Shown piece by piece: positions 18,554 through 27,291 of a DNA stretch of 64,000 bases (position 1 is the first letter of the stretch; each line of letters begins with the position of its first letter). The DNA is from a bacterium (lineage in GTDB: Bacteria > Orphanbacterota > Orphanbacteria > Orphanbacterales > Orphanbacteraceae). The DNA is taken from NCBI GenBank assembly GCA_025782575.1, contig JALGYY010000046.1, positions 372,001-436,000 of the forward strand, given 5' to 3'. Made by a program: the position numbers and the translations under genes. Below the pieces are notes generated by a model that was not told the origin of the DNA, searched no databases, and was given only the letters and a program-made list of their open reading frames with translations.

Positions 18554-20892
18554 GCCGACTCCCGTTCCGGCGACCGGCCGAGCCGTGGCTCGTTCTGCTC
18601 TCTCTTGCCGCCATGCTGCTTGTTTTCTACTGGAAGAACCTTTTCCCGATTCCATTCGGCCAAACGTTTTTCTGGGAAGATTTCGTCTATCAGAACTACC
18701 CTTACCGCGCATTCCTGGCCGAGCAGCTCCGGCAAGGGGTATTCCCATTCTGGAATCCCTATCAGTTCGCGGGAATGCCCTACGCGGCCGACGTGCAGGC
18801 TGCCGCATTCTATCCTCCGAACGCCCTGCTCTCTCTTTTCGTCTTCGACGGTCGGCTGGATGCCCGATGGGTGGAACTTCTTGAAATATCCCACGCCCTT
18901 GCCGGGGGATTTCTGATCGCTCTTCTCGTCCGGTACCGAATGCGTTGCACTTACGCCGCAACACTCGCCGGCGCCGCCTGGTCGCTCTCCGGATTCTTTG
19001 TAGTAAGAATGATTCATGGAAATGTACTCTCCGTTGTAGCGTGGCTCCCACTGATCCTGCTTTTTTTCTTTATCTCCGTCGATCGAAGGTCGGTGGCGGC
19101 CGCTCTCCTCGGCGGCGTCGTCTTCGGCATGTCGATCCTCGGCGGCGCGCCACAATATTCTCTATTCCTGATGATGGTGCTCGGCGTGATCGCAATGTAC
19201 GAGGTGATTCGTCCACGTCAGGCGCGGACCGGTGCAGCAAGATTCCTGCCCCTCGCGCTACTCACCCTGCTCCTCATGATCGGCGTGGCGATATCAGCGA
19301 TTCAGTCGCTCCCGACCCAGGAGTTGACATCCCTCTCTCTTCGCTCGGAAATGCCGTATGACAAGTCGATCGAAGGGAGTATGCCCCCCGCCAGCCTGGC
19401 TACACTCCTGATGCCGAAACTCTTCGGCACAGCGGCCGGCTGGAAGACGAATGCCTACTTCGGGCCGGGCCAGTATTTTTATGCATGGGAGCTGATGGCG
19501 TACCCCGGCGTCGTGGTTCTACTGCTCGCCGGTCTCGCCCTTTTGTTTTCGACAAAAGAACATGGGGTCCTTCTCTTCGGTCTCCTTACACTCTTCGGTC
19601 TCCTTCTCGCCCTCGGCGGATATGGTCCTCTTCACTGGATCTTCTATCAGGTCCTTCCTGTATACGATAAATTCAGGATGCCCGGCCGGGCCATGCTGAT
19701 TGCGACCTTCGCAATTGTCATTCTCGCTGCCCGGGGAGCACAGATCCTCGGCAAACCGCCGCCGCGAAAGACAAAAAAGCATTTCCGCCGTCTGCTCGTT
19801 CTCTTCGCCGGCTTCCTGGTCGCTGGAATAATCGGCTACATGGTCGGTGCCGACTATGCCGCAAACCCACGCGCCGGGATGATCCCGCCTGGGGCTACGG
19901 CAAGGGTCTTTCTCATCTTTCTGGTCACGCTCGTCCTCGGCGCCATTCCCCTTGTTCGGTGGGCTCGAAGCAAACGGGGTCTGGGCGCGCCTGAAAGAGG
20001 CGTTTTGCTTCTTCTTGTCGTCGCCGAACTCTTCTTTCAGGGATACGGATTCAACGACGGTGTAAAGAGTGCGACAAGAAATCCCGATCCGGATTCATTC
20101 TACCGGGGGAAGTCAGAAGTAATTGATGTCATGAGACGAGAGGCGAAAGGCGAAAACTTCCGTGTCAAGAACCGTGCCCCGGAAGGGCACCTGCTCCTTC
20201 CGAGGAATCAGGGGAGCGTAAACCGACTGCGGAGCGTGGATGGCTACAATCAGCTCCGACTCCAGAGATACGAGGATCTCCAGACAGCGAAAAACATGTC
20301 GTTCCAGCGTATCATGGATCTGTTCGGGGTCCGCGTGTACACCTATCTAGACAAACGGTTGAACGCTCTCTCTCTGACAACGAATCCGACGGCGAGGCCT
20401 CGTGTCTATTTTGTCGGAGACGCGGTGTACGCAACCGGACTGGAAGCTTCTCTCGCCGTATTGCGAACTCCCGAATTCGATCCGGTTCGATCGGTTCTTC
20501 TTGCCGGTACAGGCGATCCGGTTTCAACCGGCGCGACAGGAGAGGCGACACTTCTTCATGCCGACGCCAACCGATTCGTCGTCGAAGTCGACTGCGACGG
20601 TCCCGGCTGGCTCGTGATGAACGAGGTGTACTATCCCGGCTGGACAGCTTATGTGGACGGGTCGCCCGCCGAAGTCCTGTCCGCGAACTACACTTTTCGG
20701 GCCACACCGGTCGGTTCCGGAAAGAGCATGATTGAATGGAGGTTCGAGTCGAAGTCGTTCCGGCTCGGCCGAGCGATCACGCTTGTTACACTCGGAGTCG
20801 TCTTGATCATGCTTCTCGTCATCCTGCCCCGCTTCGGTGACTCTCCGTCTGCCGCTTTCCGGGAGATCTGGTGGGGGGCGAACCGTGACTGA
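18550..20892 (+). CDS. YfhO-like polytopic membrane protein (GT-C fold), copy 1
   Basis: The 780-residue protein has about a dozen membrane helices and a C-terminal periplasmic domain with GWLVMNEVYYPGWTAYVDG, the hallmark of the YfhO family. YfhO-type proteins have GT-C topology and are implicated in adding polyprenyl-phosphate-linked sugars to envelope polymers. An acidic first periplasmic loop (FFWEDFVYQNYPYR) sits where GT-C enzymes keep their catalytic acids. The start is ATG 18550 in an ATGA overlap with the GT4. A paralogue of near-equal size lies at 34299. Confidence 0.82.
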   Translation: MSRLPFRRPAEPWLVLLSLAAMLLVFYWKNLFPIPFGQTFFWEDFVYQNYPYRAFLAEQLRQGVFPFWNPYQFAGMPYAADVQAAAFYPPNALLSLFVFDGRLDARWVELLEISHALAGGFLIALLVRYRMRCTYAATLAGAAWSLSGFFVVRMIHGNVLSVVAWLPLILLFFFISVDRRSVAAALLGGVVFGMSILGGAPQYSLFLMMVLGVIAMYEVIRPRQARTGAARFLPLALLTLLLMIGVAISAIQSLPTQELTSLSLRSEMPYDKSIEGSMPPASLATLLMPKLFGTAAGWKTNAYFGPGQYFYAWELMAYPGVVVLLLAGLALLFSTKEHGVLLFGLLTLFGLLLALGGYGPLHWIFYQVLPVYDKFRMPGRAMLIATFAIVILAARGAQILGKPPPRKTKKHFRRLLVLFAGFLVAGIIGYMVGADYAANPRAGMIPPGATARVFLIFLVTLVLGAIPLVRWARSKRGLGAPERGVLLLLVVAELFFQGYGFNDGVKSATRNPDPDSFYRGKSEVIDVMRREAKGENFRVKNRAPEGHLLLPRNQGSVNRLRSVDGYNQLRLQRYEDLQTAKNMSFQRIMDLFGVRVYTYLDKRLNALSLTTNPTARPRVYFVGDAVYATGLEASLAVLRTPEFDPVRSVLLAGTGDPVSTGATGEATLLHADANRFVVEVDCDGPGWLVMNEVYYPGWTAYVDGSPAEVLSANYTFRATPVGSGKSMIEWRFESKSFRLGRAITLVTLGVVLIMLLVILPRFGDSPSAAFREIWWGANRD

Positions 20893-21886
20893 GCCGGTCA
20901 AACGGATCATATCGACAGCGATCAAGGTGATCGTAAGTGCCGCACTACTATACTGGCTTCTCCGAGGGGGGATGCTGCAGAGAGCAGTAGAAGAGACCCG
21001 CGACAGATTCCACGCCGGTCCTTTCCTGCTCGGCCTTGCGGCGTTCGCGCTCAGCAACGTATTCGGGAGTATGCAATGGAATCTGCTCCTCCGGGCCCAG
21101 GGAATTCACATTCCCTTCAGGAGAGCGCTTTCTCTCTATTTTGTCGGGCTCTTCTTCTCCAACTTTCTGCCTGCCAATTTAGGCGGCGATGTTGTCAAGG
21201 TGGTCGACCTCCACAGGGACACGGGGAAAGGGAGTGGTGCCGTCGCCGCTACCCTCATGGATCGAGGGGCGGGACTAGCAATACTCGCGCTCATGGCAAC
21301 CGTCGCCGGCCTTATTTCTCGAGAGGCCTTCGGCGCTGAACCTTTCCTTTTGCTCCTCCCGGGGTTCCTGCTCTTCTTCCTTGCCGGCGGGGCGGCTATC
21401 ATGAGTAATCGCGTTGTAAAGCTACTTCAAAAAACCATGGCCATAATTCCCTTCCAGGCCGTTCGGAATGCCGCCGACTCAGTTCTCACCGCGCTTTTCC
21501 AATTTCGAAGCCGGAAGCGAGCCCTTCTGCTGGCGGTTCTCATGGCTATCCCGGTCCAGACGCTGCGGGTACTCGTCCATCTGTTCGCGGCTCGTAGCAT
21601 CGGCATCGATGCAGCAGCGGCACCTGCCGTTTATTTTTTCCTTTTCATCCCGATTGTCGCCGTTTTTATCGCCCTTCCGATTTCGATCAACGGCCTCGGT
21701 GTCAGGGAAGGGCTGGGCGTCTACTTCTATGGTCTCATAGGAATCGGCGATGAACTCGCCTTTTCAATTTCCTTCCTCGCTTATCTTATCGGCGTCGTTG
21801 TCAGCCTCATTGGAGGGCTCGTCTTCGTATTTCGTCCGACCCGGCGCCGCATGGCGGACTTGCCGCCCGAGGCGGAATCGAGCTAG
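20885..21886 (+). CDS. Flippase-like membrane protein (LPG synthase TM domain / UPF0104 family)
   Basis: The 333-residue protein consists almost entirely of membrane helices. It carries the family stretch FVGLFFSNFLPANLGGDVVK followed by GAVAATLMDRGAGL, and SINGLGVREGLGVYFY near the end. Members include the membrane half of MprF, which flips lysyl-phosphatidylglycerol, and AglD-associated proteins of glycan loci. In this setting it may move a lipid-linked intermediate across the inner membrane, but that is inference. The start is GTG 20885 after a GGTGGGGGG stretch, overlapping the YfhO-like gene by 8 bases. Confidence 0.8.
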   Translation: MTEPVKRIISTAIKVIVSAALLYWLLRGGMLQRAVEETRDRFHAGPFLLGLAAFALSNVFGSMQWNLLLRAQGIHIPFRRALSLYFVGLFFSNFLPANLGGDVVKVVDLHRDTGKGSGAVAATLMDRGAGLAILALMATVAGLISREAFGAEPFLLLLPGFLLFFLAGGAAIMSNRVVKLLQKTMAIIPFQAVRNAADSVLTALFQFRSRKRALLLAVLMAIPVQTLRVLVHLFAARSIGIDAAAAPAVYFFLFIPIVAVFIALPISINGLGVREGLGVYFYGLIGIGDELAFSISFLAYLIGVVVSLIGGLVFVFRPTRRRMADLPPEAESS

Positions 21887-21912
21887 AATCTTTCTATTTG
21901 AGGGTCGGCTTC

Positions 21913-24243
21913 GTGGATTCCATTTTGAGACAATCCGGTTCCGATCCCCGAAACACCAACGGGGAGAGGAGAGAGGATCGACTCGGCGGCGCGATCGTAT
22001 TTCTGTTCGTGCTGGCGATCTACTGGATCACGCTGGCACCGAGTGTGTCATTCTGGGATTCGGGGGAATTCATCGCCAGTTCTTACACGCTGGCCATTCC
22101 CCATCCTCCAGGTACGCCCCTCTATGTGATCCTCGGGCGTGTCTTCACTCTCCTCCCGATATTTTCGATCGCCGGCCGGGTCAATTTTCTGTCGGCCCTC
22201 CCGGCTGCGCTGTCGGCCTTTTTTCTCTACCACTCCCTACTCCTCATCGGGCGGCGGTTCACAAATCAAATATCGGATCCCATGCGCTCCCGTCTCTATC
22301 GGGCCGGGGCCGCAGCGGGTGCGCTCTTCGCCGCGTTCGGATCCACTACCTGGACGAACGCGATCGAATCGGAAGTGTATGCCCTCAGTAATCTGGTCAT
22401 CACCTTCTGCCTCTGGATTCTCCTCCGCTGGAGTCACAGGCGAAACGCCGGCAAAGACAGGCGCCCCCTTCTTCTTGTGGCCTACCTGCTCTCGCTCTCG
22501 ATCGGCATTCACCTCGGAACCTATCTCGCTCTCCCGGCCTTCGCTCTCCTGGTCCTCGCAGTGGACGGTCGGGCGTTTCTCGACCCTCGTTTTCTGGCGC
22601 TTTCGATACTGATCACACTTCTCGGCATCACCGTACATGCCTATCTGCCGATCCGCTCCACTTTGAATCCCGTCATCGATGAAGCGAATCCGGAGACAAT
22701 CGACGAAATGAAAGACTTCGTCCTCCGCAAACAGTACAAGCCGAGCAAACCGTGGATCCGTCAGGCAAGCTGGTCATTTCAAATCGGGATGTACTGGCGC
22801 TATTTCACGTCTCAGTTCGGTGGCCTGCTTCCCCTGCTCGGAATCGCGGGAGCGGTGGCGCATGGGATTCGTGACAGGCGTTCTTTCCCCTTGTACGCCC
22901 TTCTTTTTCTTATCACGAGTCTCTTTCTTGTCTTCTATATGAATTTTACCGATCATGAGGTTCGGGAAAGGGACTATTTCTTTGCGCCCTCTTTCTTCTT
23001 CTGGGGGGGATGGATGGGTGTGGGGGCCGCGGCGTTTATTGACACACTAAGGACCCGATTGCAGGTGAAAGACAGAACGACGGCAACGCTTGCTTTGATT
23101 GTGGTGCTCGCCCTTCCCGCTACGACACTGGCGACAAACTTTCACTCCCATGACCGGCGGGGGAACTTCATCGCCCGGGACTATGCGTGGAACATTCTGA
23201 CTACTCTCGAACCAGACGCGATTCTCTTTACAAATGGAGACAACGATACATTTCCCCTCTGGTATCTGCAGGAGGTCGAGCATGTGCGGAAAGATGTTCG
23301 AATCGTCAATCTGGCTTTGCTGAATACCAGCTGGTATATCTGGCAACTGAAACATCTCGAGCCCAAAATCTCTATAGCGTGGACTGACAAAGATATTCAG
23401 GAACTCAAGTATCTCAGACCGTTCCAGGATGCCGAAGGAAAAGTAATCTATCTGAACGACCTGGCGATCGGCCAGATTCTGCGTGTGGCCGGATCGACGA
23501 GGCCGGTCTACTTCGCCGTTACGATTTCCGATCTCCGCGGGCTCGATGAGGCGGGCTTGCTCGAACTGGAGGGTCTTGTCTTCCGAATGCACGATTCGCC
23601 GGTCGATCCGACGATCAACGTGGAAATCTGCGAAAAGAATCTATGGGAGGACTTCCGTTACACAGGGATCCTGGACGAGAACGGGCAGCTGATAGACGAG
23701 GTCTATCGTACTCGTCATCAAAAAGGTCTTATCACCAACTATTCAGGTGCCTACAGCCGGCTTGCCATTCACTATCGAAATCTGGGGCGATTTGATGACG
23801 CCATTCGAAATCTTAGGAGAGCCGGCGTGCTATCACCGTCGTACAGGCCCTACACTGCGCTGATGGGGCCGCTTCTGGTCGGTGCCAAGCGTTTTGATGA
23901 GGCGCTCCGGTTTTTCGGCGAACGAGTGGATGCCTCCCCCGACTCTGTCGCGTCTTACGTCGGGATCGCGTATATTCGAGAGATGCGAGGGGAGTGGGAA
24001 GCGGCCGAGCAGTGGTATCGGTCCGCGATAGGCGTGGCCCCTGAAAGCCGGGAAGCGTATGTCAGGCTTGCCCGCATGCTTGCACGGGAGAACGATATCA
24101 TCGGGGCGACCCAGGTTCTGGAGACTTGGCTCGCCATTGATCCGAATGATAAGAGTACGCATGTACAGTTGCAGGAACTCCGGCGCGGGGTCATCCCCGA
24201 CGATCAGAACGGAGAAGCGCGCCGGGTGGGAGGAGAGTCTTGA
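21913..24243 (+). CDS. DUF2723 membrane glycosyltransferase-like protein with C-terminal TPRs
   Basis: The 776-residue product begins with the DUF2723 signature: FWDSGEFIASSYTLAIPHPP and GTPLYVILGRVFTLLP, followed by about ten membrane helices. A periplasmic stretch comes next (LFTNGDNDTFPLWYLQEV). The last 180 residues are tetratricopeptide repeats, e.g. SRLAIHYRNLGRFDDAIRNL and AEQWYRSAIGVAPESREAYV. DUF2723 proteins have GT-C topology; human TMEM260, of this family, is a protein O-mannosyltransferase. The DSGE acidic motif sits in the first periplasmic loop, as in GT-C enzymes. I prefer GTG 21913 (GAGG upstream) over TTG 21898. Confidence 0.85.
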   Translation: MDSILRQSGSDPRNTNGERREDRLGGAIVFLFVLAIYWITLAPSVSFWDSGEFIASSYTLAIPHPPGTPLYVILGRVFTLLPIFSIAGRVNFLSALPAALSAFFLYHSLLLIGRRFTNQISDPMRSRLYRAGAAAGALFAAFGSTTWTNAIESEVYALSNLVITFCLWILLRWSHRRNAGKDRRPLLLVAYLLSLSIGIHLGTYLALPAFALLVLAVDGRAFLDPRFLALSILITLLGITVHAYLPIRSTLNPVIDEANPETIDEMKDFVLRKQYKPSKPWIRQASWSFQIGMYWRYFTSQFGGLLPLLGIAGAVAHGIRDRRSFPLYALLFLITSLFLVFYMNFTDHEVRERDYFFAPSFFFWGGWMGVGAAAFIDTLRTRLQVKDRTTATLALIVVLALPATTLATNFHSHDRRGNFIARDYAWNILTTLEPDAILFTNGDNDTFPLWYLQEVEHVRKDVRIVNLALLNTSWYIWQLKHLEPKISIAWTDKDIQELKYLRPFQDAEGKVIYLNDLAIGQILRVAGSTRPVYFAVTISDLRGLDEAGLLELEGLVFRMHDSPVDPTINVEICEKNLWEDFRYTGILDENGQLIDEVYRTRHQKGLITNYSGAYSRLAIHYRNLGRFDDAIRNLRRAGVLSPSYRPYTALMGPLLVGAKRFDEALRFFGERVDASPDSVASYVGIAYIREMRGEWEAAEQWYRSAIGVAPESREAYVRLARMLARENDIIGATQVLETWLAIDPNDKSTHVQLQELRRGVIPDDQNGEARRVGGES

Positions 24244-25190
24244 AAAAAGCGATCGTTACCGGTGCGGCCGGGTTTATCGGATCACATCTGTGTGAGTCTC
24301 TTCTCAACCTGGGATATCAGGTGGATGGCATCGACTCATTCACCGACTATTATGATCCGGCGTTGAAGGAGTCGAATATTTGCCATCTGAAAGAACAGAA
24401 TGCATTCCGTCTTCATCGCGCGGATTTGAACGATATTCCCCTTGAGCCTCTCCTCGACGGGACGGATATCGTTTTCCACCAGGCGGCGCAGGCGGGGGTC
24501 CGTTCCAGTTGGGGGGATGAGTTCGACCGCTATACCCGATGGAATATCATGGCTACACAGCGTTTGTTGGAGAAGGTGCGTCAGTATCCGGTTCGCCGGG
24601 TAGTGATCGCTTCATCTTCTTCGGTATATGGCGACACCACCGACCTCCCCGTAACAGAGCAGTCCGCCACGTGGCCCCACTCACCTTATGGGGTGACGAA
24701 ACTGGCCGCCGAGCACCTTGGCCGGCTCTACCGCAGGAACTTCGGCGTTCCGACTGTCGCCCTCCGCTACTTTACCGTTTACGGGCCCCGGCAGAGACCG
24801 GACATGGCTTTCCGGCGGCTGATTGAAGCAGCCGAACGGGGACTGCAGTTCGGGATTTACGGCACAGGCGAACAGAGCCGCGATTTCACTTACGTGCAGG
24901 ACACCGTCGATGCCAATCTGCTTGCTGCATCCGCCGAGGATCCTTCGGCAGTCTACAACGTCGGAGGCGGCGCGCGGATCAGCCTGAATGAATCCATTGA
25001 ACTGATCGAATCAATCACGGGTCACGAAATAAAGGTCGAAAGAACGGCACGGCAGAAGGGGGATGTGCGCGACACCTGGGCCGACACCTCCCGGGCGGAA
25101 CAGGAGCTGGGCTTTCGTCCCAAGATCGCCATCCGCGAAGGCCTCGAGAGAATGGTCGAGTGGTACCGCACCGGTCCAGGGGCCGCCTGA
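24240..25190 (+). CDS. NAD-dependent nucleotide-sugar epimerase/dehydratase
   Basis: The 316-residue extended short-chain dehydrogenase has the NAD-binding GAAGFIGSH at the N-terminus, the catalytic SSSSVYG serine and YGVTK Tyr/Lys pair, and TVYGPRQRPDMAF in the substrate region. It is closest in style to UDP-glucuronate or UDP-glucose 4-epimerases; the exact substrate is not fixed by sequence alone. The start is TTG 24240 after AGGAGAG, overlapping the preceding stop as TTGA. It would supply an activated sugar for the surrounding transferases. Confidence 0.88.
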   Translation: MKKAIVTGAAGFIGSHLCESLLNLGYQVDGIDSFTDYYDPALKESNICHLKEQNAFRLHRADLNDIPLEPLLDGTDIVFHQAAQAGVRSSWGDEFDRYTRWNIMATQRLLEKVRQYPVRRVVIASSSSVYGDTTDLPVTEQSATWPHSPYGVTKLAAEHLGRLYRRNFGVPTVALRYFTVYGPRQRPDMAFRRLIEAAERGLQFGIYGTGEQSRDFTYVQDTVDANLLAASAEDPSAVYNVGGGARISLNESIELIESITGHEIKVERTARQKGDVRDTWADTSRAEQELGFRPKIAIREGLERMVEWYRTGPGAA

Positions 25191-25205
25191 CGGGGGCGGG
25201 TGGAT

Positions 25206-26195
25206 ATGTCCGGATTAAAGCGAATTTCCATTGTGATTCCCGCCTGGCGGGCCGAGGAGACCATCAGCTCCGCAGTAAGCGCCAGCATCGCTCAGCAATG
25301 GGAAGGGGGGTCGATCGAGGTCCTGGTGGTAGACGACGGATCACCTGACCGAACTGCCGATCGGGCCGAGGCTGCCGGGGCGAGGGTGTTACGGCAAGGG
25401 AATGCCGGCCCCGCATCAGCCAGAAACAGAGGCTGGAAAGAGGCGCGGGGGGAATGGATTTTCTTCACCGATTCCGATTGTGCCCCTGAGCCGGACTGGG
25501 TCGCCACCCTTGCCCGGCATCTGGAAGATGACTCCGTCGGTGCAGCGGGAGGGAGTTATTCGGCCGCCAACGGTGACAGGACTCTTGCGGCGTGTATTCA
25601 GGCGGAAATCGAATATCGCCACAGCTCCATGAAAGGAGATGTGCGGTTTCTCGGCTCATTCAATCTCGCGATCAAGCGGACCCTGCTCGAGGAGACCGGC
25701 GGTTTCGATGAAAGTTACAGGGACGCAAGCGGCGAGGACAACGATCTCTCCTACCGGTTGCGTATCGCCGGTTACCGGCTCCGCTTCGATCCGGAGGCAC
25801 GTGTATCCCACATTCATCCCGTCCGTCTGGAACGCTATCTCAAAGAGCAGGCGCGGCACGGTTTCTGGAGGATGAAGCTCTACTCAGCCCATCCATCTCG
25901 GATCTCGGGGGACGACTATAGCGGTCCTGTCGATTTTCTGGAACCACCGGTCGCCCTGGCGCTTCTCTGTCTCGCCCCTCTCGCGGGCCTTCCCTTTGTC
26001 CCGTCCATTATCAGGGTCGGAGGGTTTTTCCTCGTCTTCCTGGCGGGATGGATGACTTGGCGGCTCGTCCGCTTTACGGGTGATCCCCGTCTCTTCTGGT
26101 TCTTTCCTGTTCGCCTCCTGCGTGCATTCGCTCGCGGTCTCGGGTTGGCGGCCGGTGTCTGGCGGTTCTGGATTCTTCGGAGAGTGATAAAATGA
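25206..26195 (+). CDS. Glycosyltransferase family 2 with C-terminal membrane helices
   Basis: The 329-residue inverting GT-A transferase has VVDDGSPDRT, NAGPASARNRG and the metal-binding FFTDSDCAPEPDWV. GGFDESYRDASGEDNDLSYR forms the catalytic-base region. One or two hydrophobic segments follow near the C-terminus (ALALLCLAPLAGLPFV and a second). The DXD residues are present. ATG 25206 is used; GTG 25200 in the same frame is equally possible and adds two residues. The end overlaps the next GT2 by ATGA. Confidence 0.88.
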   Translation: MSGLKRISIVIPAWRAEETISSAVSASIAQQWEGGSIEVLVVDDGSPDRTADRAEAAGARVLRQGNAGPASARNRGWKEARGEWIFFTDSDCAPEPDWVATLARHLEDDSVGAAGGSYSAANGDRTLAACIQAEIEYRHSSMKGDVRFLGSFNLAIKRTLLEETGGFDESYRDASGEDNDLSYRLRIAGYRLRFDPEARVSHIHPVRLERYLKEQARHGFWRMKLYSAHPSRISGDDYSGPVDFLEPPVALALLCLAPLAGLPFVPSIIRVGGFFLVFLAGWMTWRLVRFTGDPRLFWFFPVRLLRAFARGLGLAAGVWRFWILRRVIK

Positions 26196-26920
26196 GTCAG
26201 AAGCAGAGCGATGTCGCGATTCTCATCCCGGCCTATAACGAAGAAACGACACTGTCAGATCTGATTGACAGACTACGAAGTGAACTTCCGAACTGCGGCA
26301 TCATCGTTATGGATGATGGATCGGTCGATCAGACTGCGGAAGTCGCCCGATCAGCCGGCGCGGTGGTGCTACGCCTTCCGTTCAACCTGGGAATTGGCGC
26401 GGCCATGCAGACCGGTTATCGGTATGCCAAACGAAAAGGGTATAGGATTGCGGTACAGGTCGATGGGGATGGCCAGCATCCGCCCGAGGAGATCCATCGT
26501 CTGATCGAGCCGATCAGGCAAGGGGCCGATCTAGTTATCGGTTGCCGTTTTCTCGGTCGTGGGGATTTCAAGTCTCCACTCATGAGGCGGCTCGGGATGC
26601 TCTTCTTCTCGTTCACGATCTCCACACTTGTCGGGCGCCGGTTTCACGACACCACCAGTGGATTCCGTGCAGCCGGTCGCTCCGTAATCGAGTACTATTC
26701 GGACCACTATCCGAGTGACTATCCTGAGCCGGAAGCGATTCTGCTCCTCTGCCGGGCAGGATTTGACGTGCGCGAAGTGCCGGCGAAGATTGTCGAGCGG
26801 GGAGGGGGGCACTCTTCCATTACGGCGATCCGCGGGGTTTACTACCTGTTCAAGGTTTTTCTGGCGATCGCCATGGGGACACTTCGCCCGGTTCGCCGTC
26901 CGGGGAGAGAAAACGAATGA
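26192..26920 (+). CDS. DPM-type polyprenyl-phosphate glycosyltransferase (GT2)
   Basis: The 242-residue product has the dolichol-phosphate-mannose-synthase style core: LIPAYNEETTLSDLI, VMDDGSVDQT, then FNLGIGAAMQTGYRYA and the metal site VDGDGQHPPEEI. It lacks the pair of C-terminal membrane helices of GtrB-like enzymes. Such enzymes charge a polyprenyl phosphate with one sugar, giving the donor for GT-C transferases. The partner DUF2304 gene directly downstream (ATGA overlap) commonly accompanies this short GT2 form. Confidence 0.9.
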   Translation: MSQKQSDVAILIPAYNEETTLSDLIDRLRSELPNCGIIVMDDGSVDQTAEVARSAGAVVLRLPFNLGIGAAMQTGYRYAKRKGYRIAVQVDGDGQHPPEEIHRLIEPIRQGADLVIGCRFLGRGDFKSPLMRRLGMLFFSFTISTLVGRRFHDTTSGFRAAGRSVIEYYSDHYPSDYPEPEAILLLCRAGFDVREVPAKIVERGGGHSSITAIRGVYYLFKVFLAIAMGTLRPVRRPGRENE

Positions 26921-27291
26921 TGATGATCGATCGTGTTCAGCTGGTTTCCATTGTCGGATCGCTCTCGCTCCTCGTTCTGATCCTCGAACTCATTCGCCGA
27001 GGGAAGCTGGCGGAACGTTACAGCCTTCTCTGGATCGTCACGGGGGCTGTCCTGCTCGGCCTCTCGATCTGGCGGGGCCTGCTCGATAACTTTGCAGTCG
27101 CTCTCGGAATATTCTATCCCCCATCCGCCCTCTTTCTCGTAGGCCTCGTATTCGTGTTGCTTCTCATTCTTCATTTCTCCGTCATCGTCTCCCGGCTCTC
27201 GAGGAGGAGCAGACTGCTTGCCCAGGAAGTAGCCCTTCTGAAAGAAGCGCTCCGAGAAATCCAGGAGGGAATGGGGGAAGAAATTGACTGA
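26917..27291 (+). CDS. DUF2304 small membrane protein
   Basis: The 124-residue protein has three hydrophobic segments (SIVGSLSLLVLILELIRRG; ERYSLLWIVTGAVLLGLSIW; ALFLVGLVFVLLLILHFSV) and ends in a charged, probably coiled-coil tail. The pattern is that of DUF2304, found beside DPM-type GT2 genes. There it probably anchors or assists the otherwise soluble GT2; that role is inference. The start overlaps the GT2 stop as ATGA and the end overlaps the next gene by 8 bases. Confidence 0.8.
   Translation: MMMIDRVQLVSIVGSLSLLVLILELIRRGKLAERYSLLWIVTGAVLLGLSIWRGLLDNFAVALGIFYPPSALFLVGLVFVLLLILHFSVIVSRLSRRSRLLAQEVALLKEALREIQEGMGEEID

Noticed and set aside
18097-19155. 352-codon minus-strand frame opposite the GT4/YfhO junction
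   Set aside because: Spans the junction of two real genes and has no recognisable fold or start signal.
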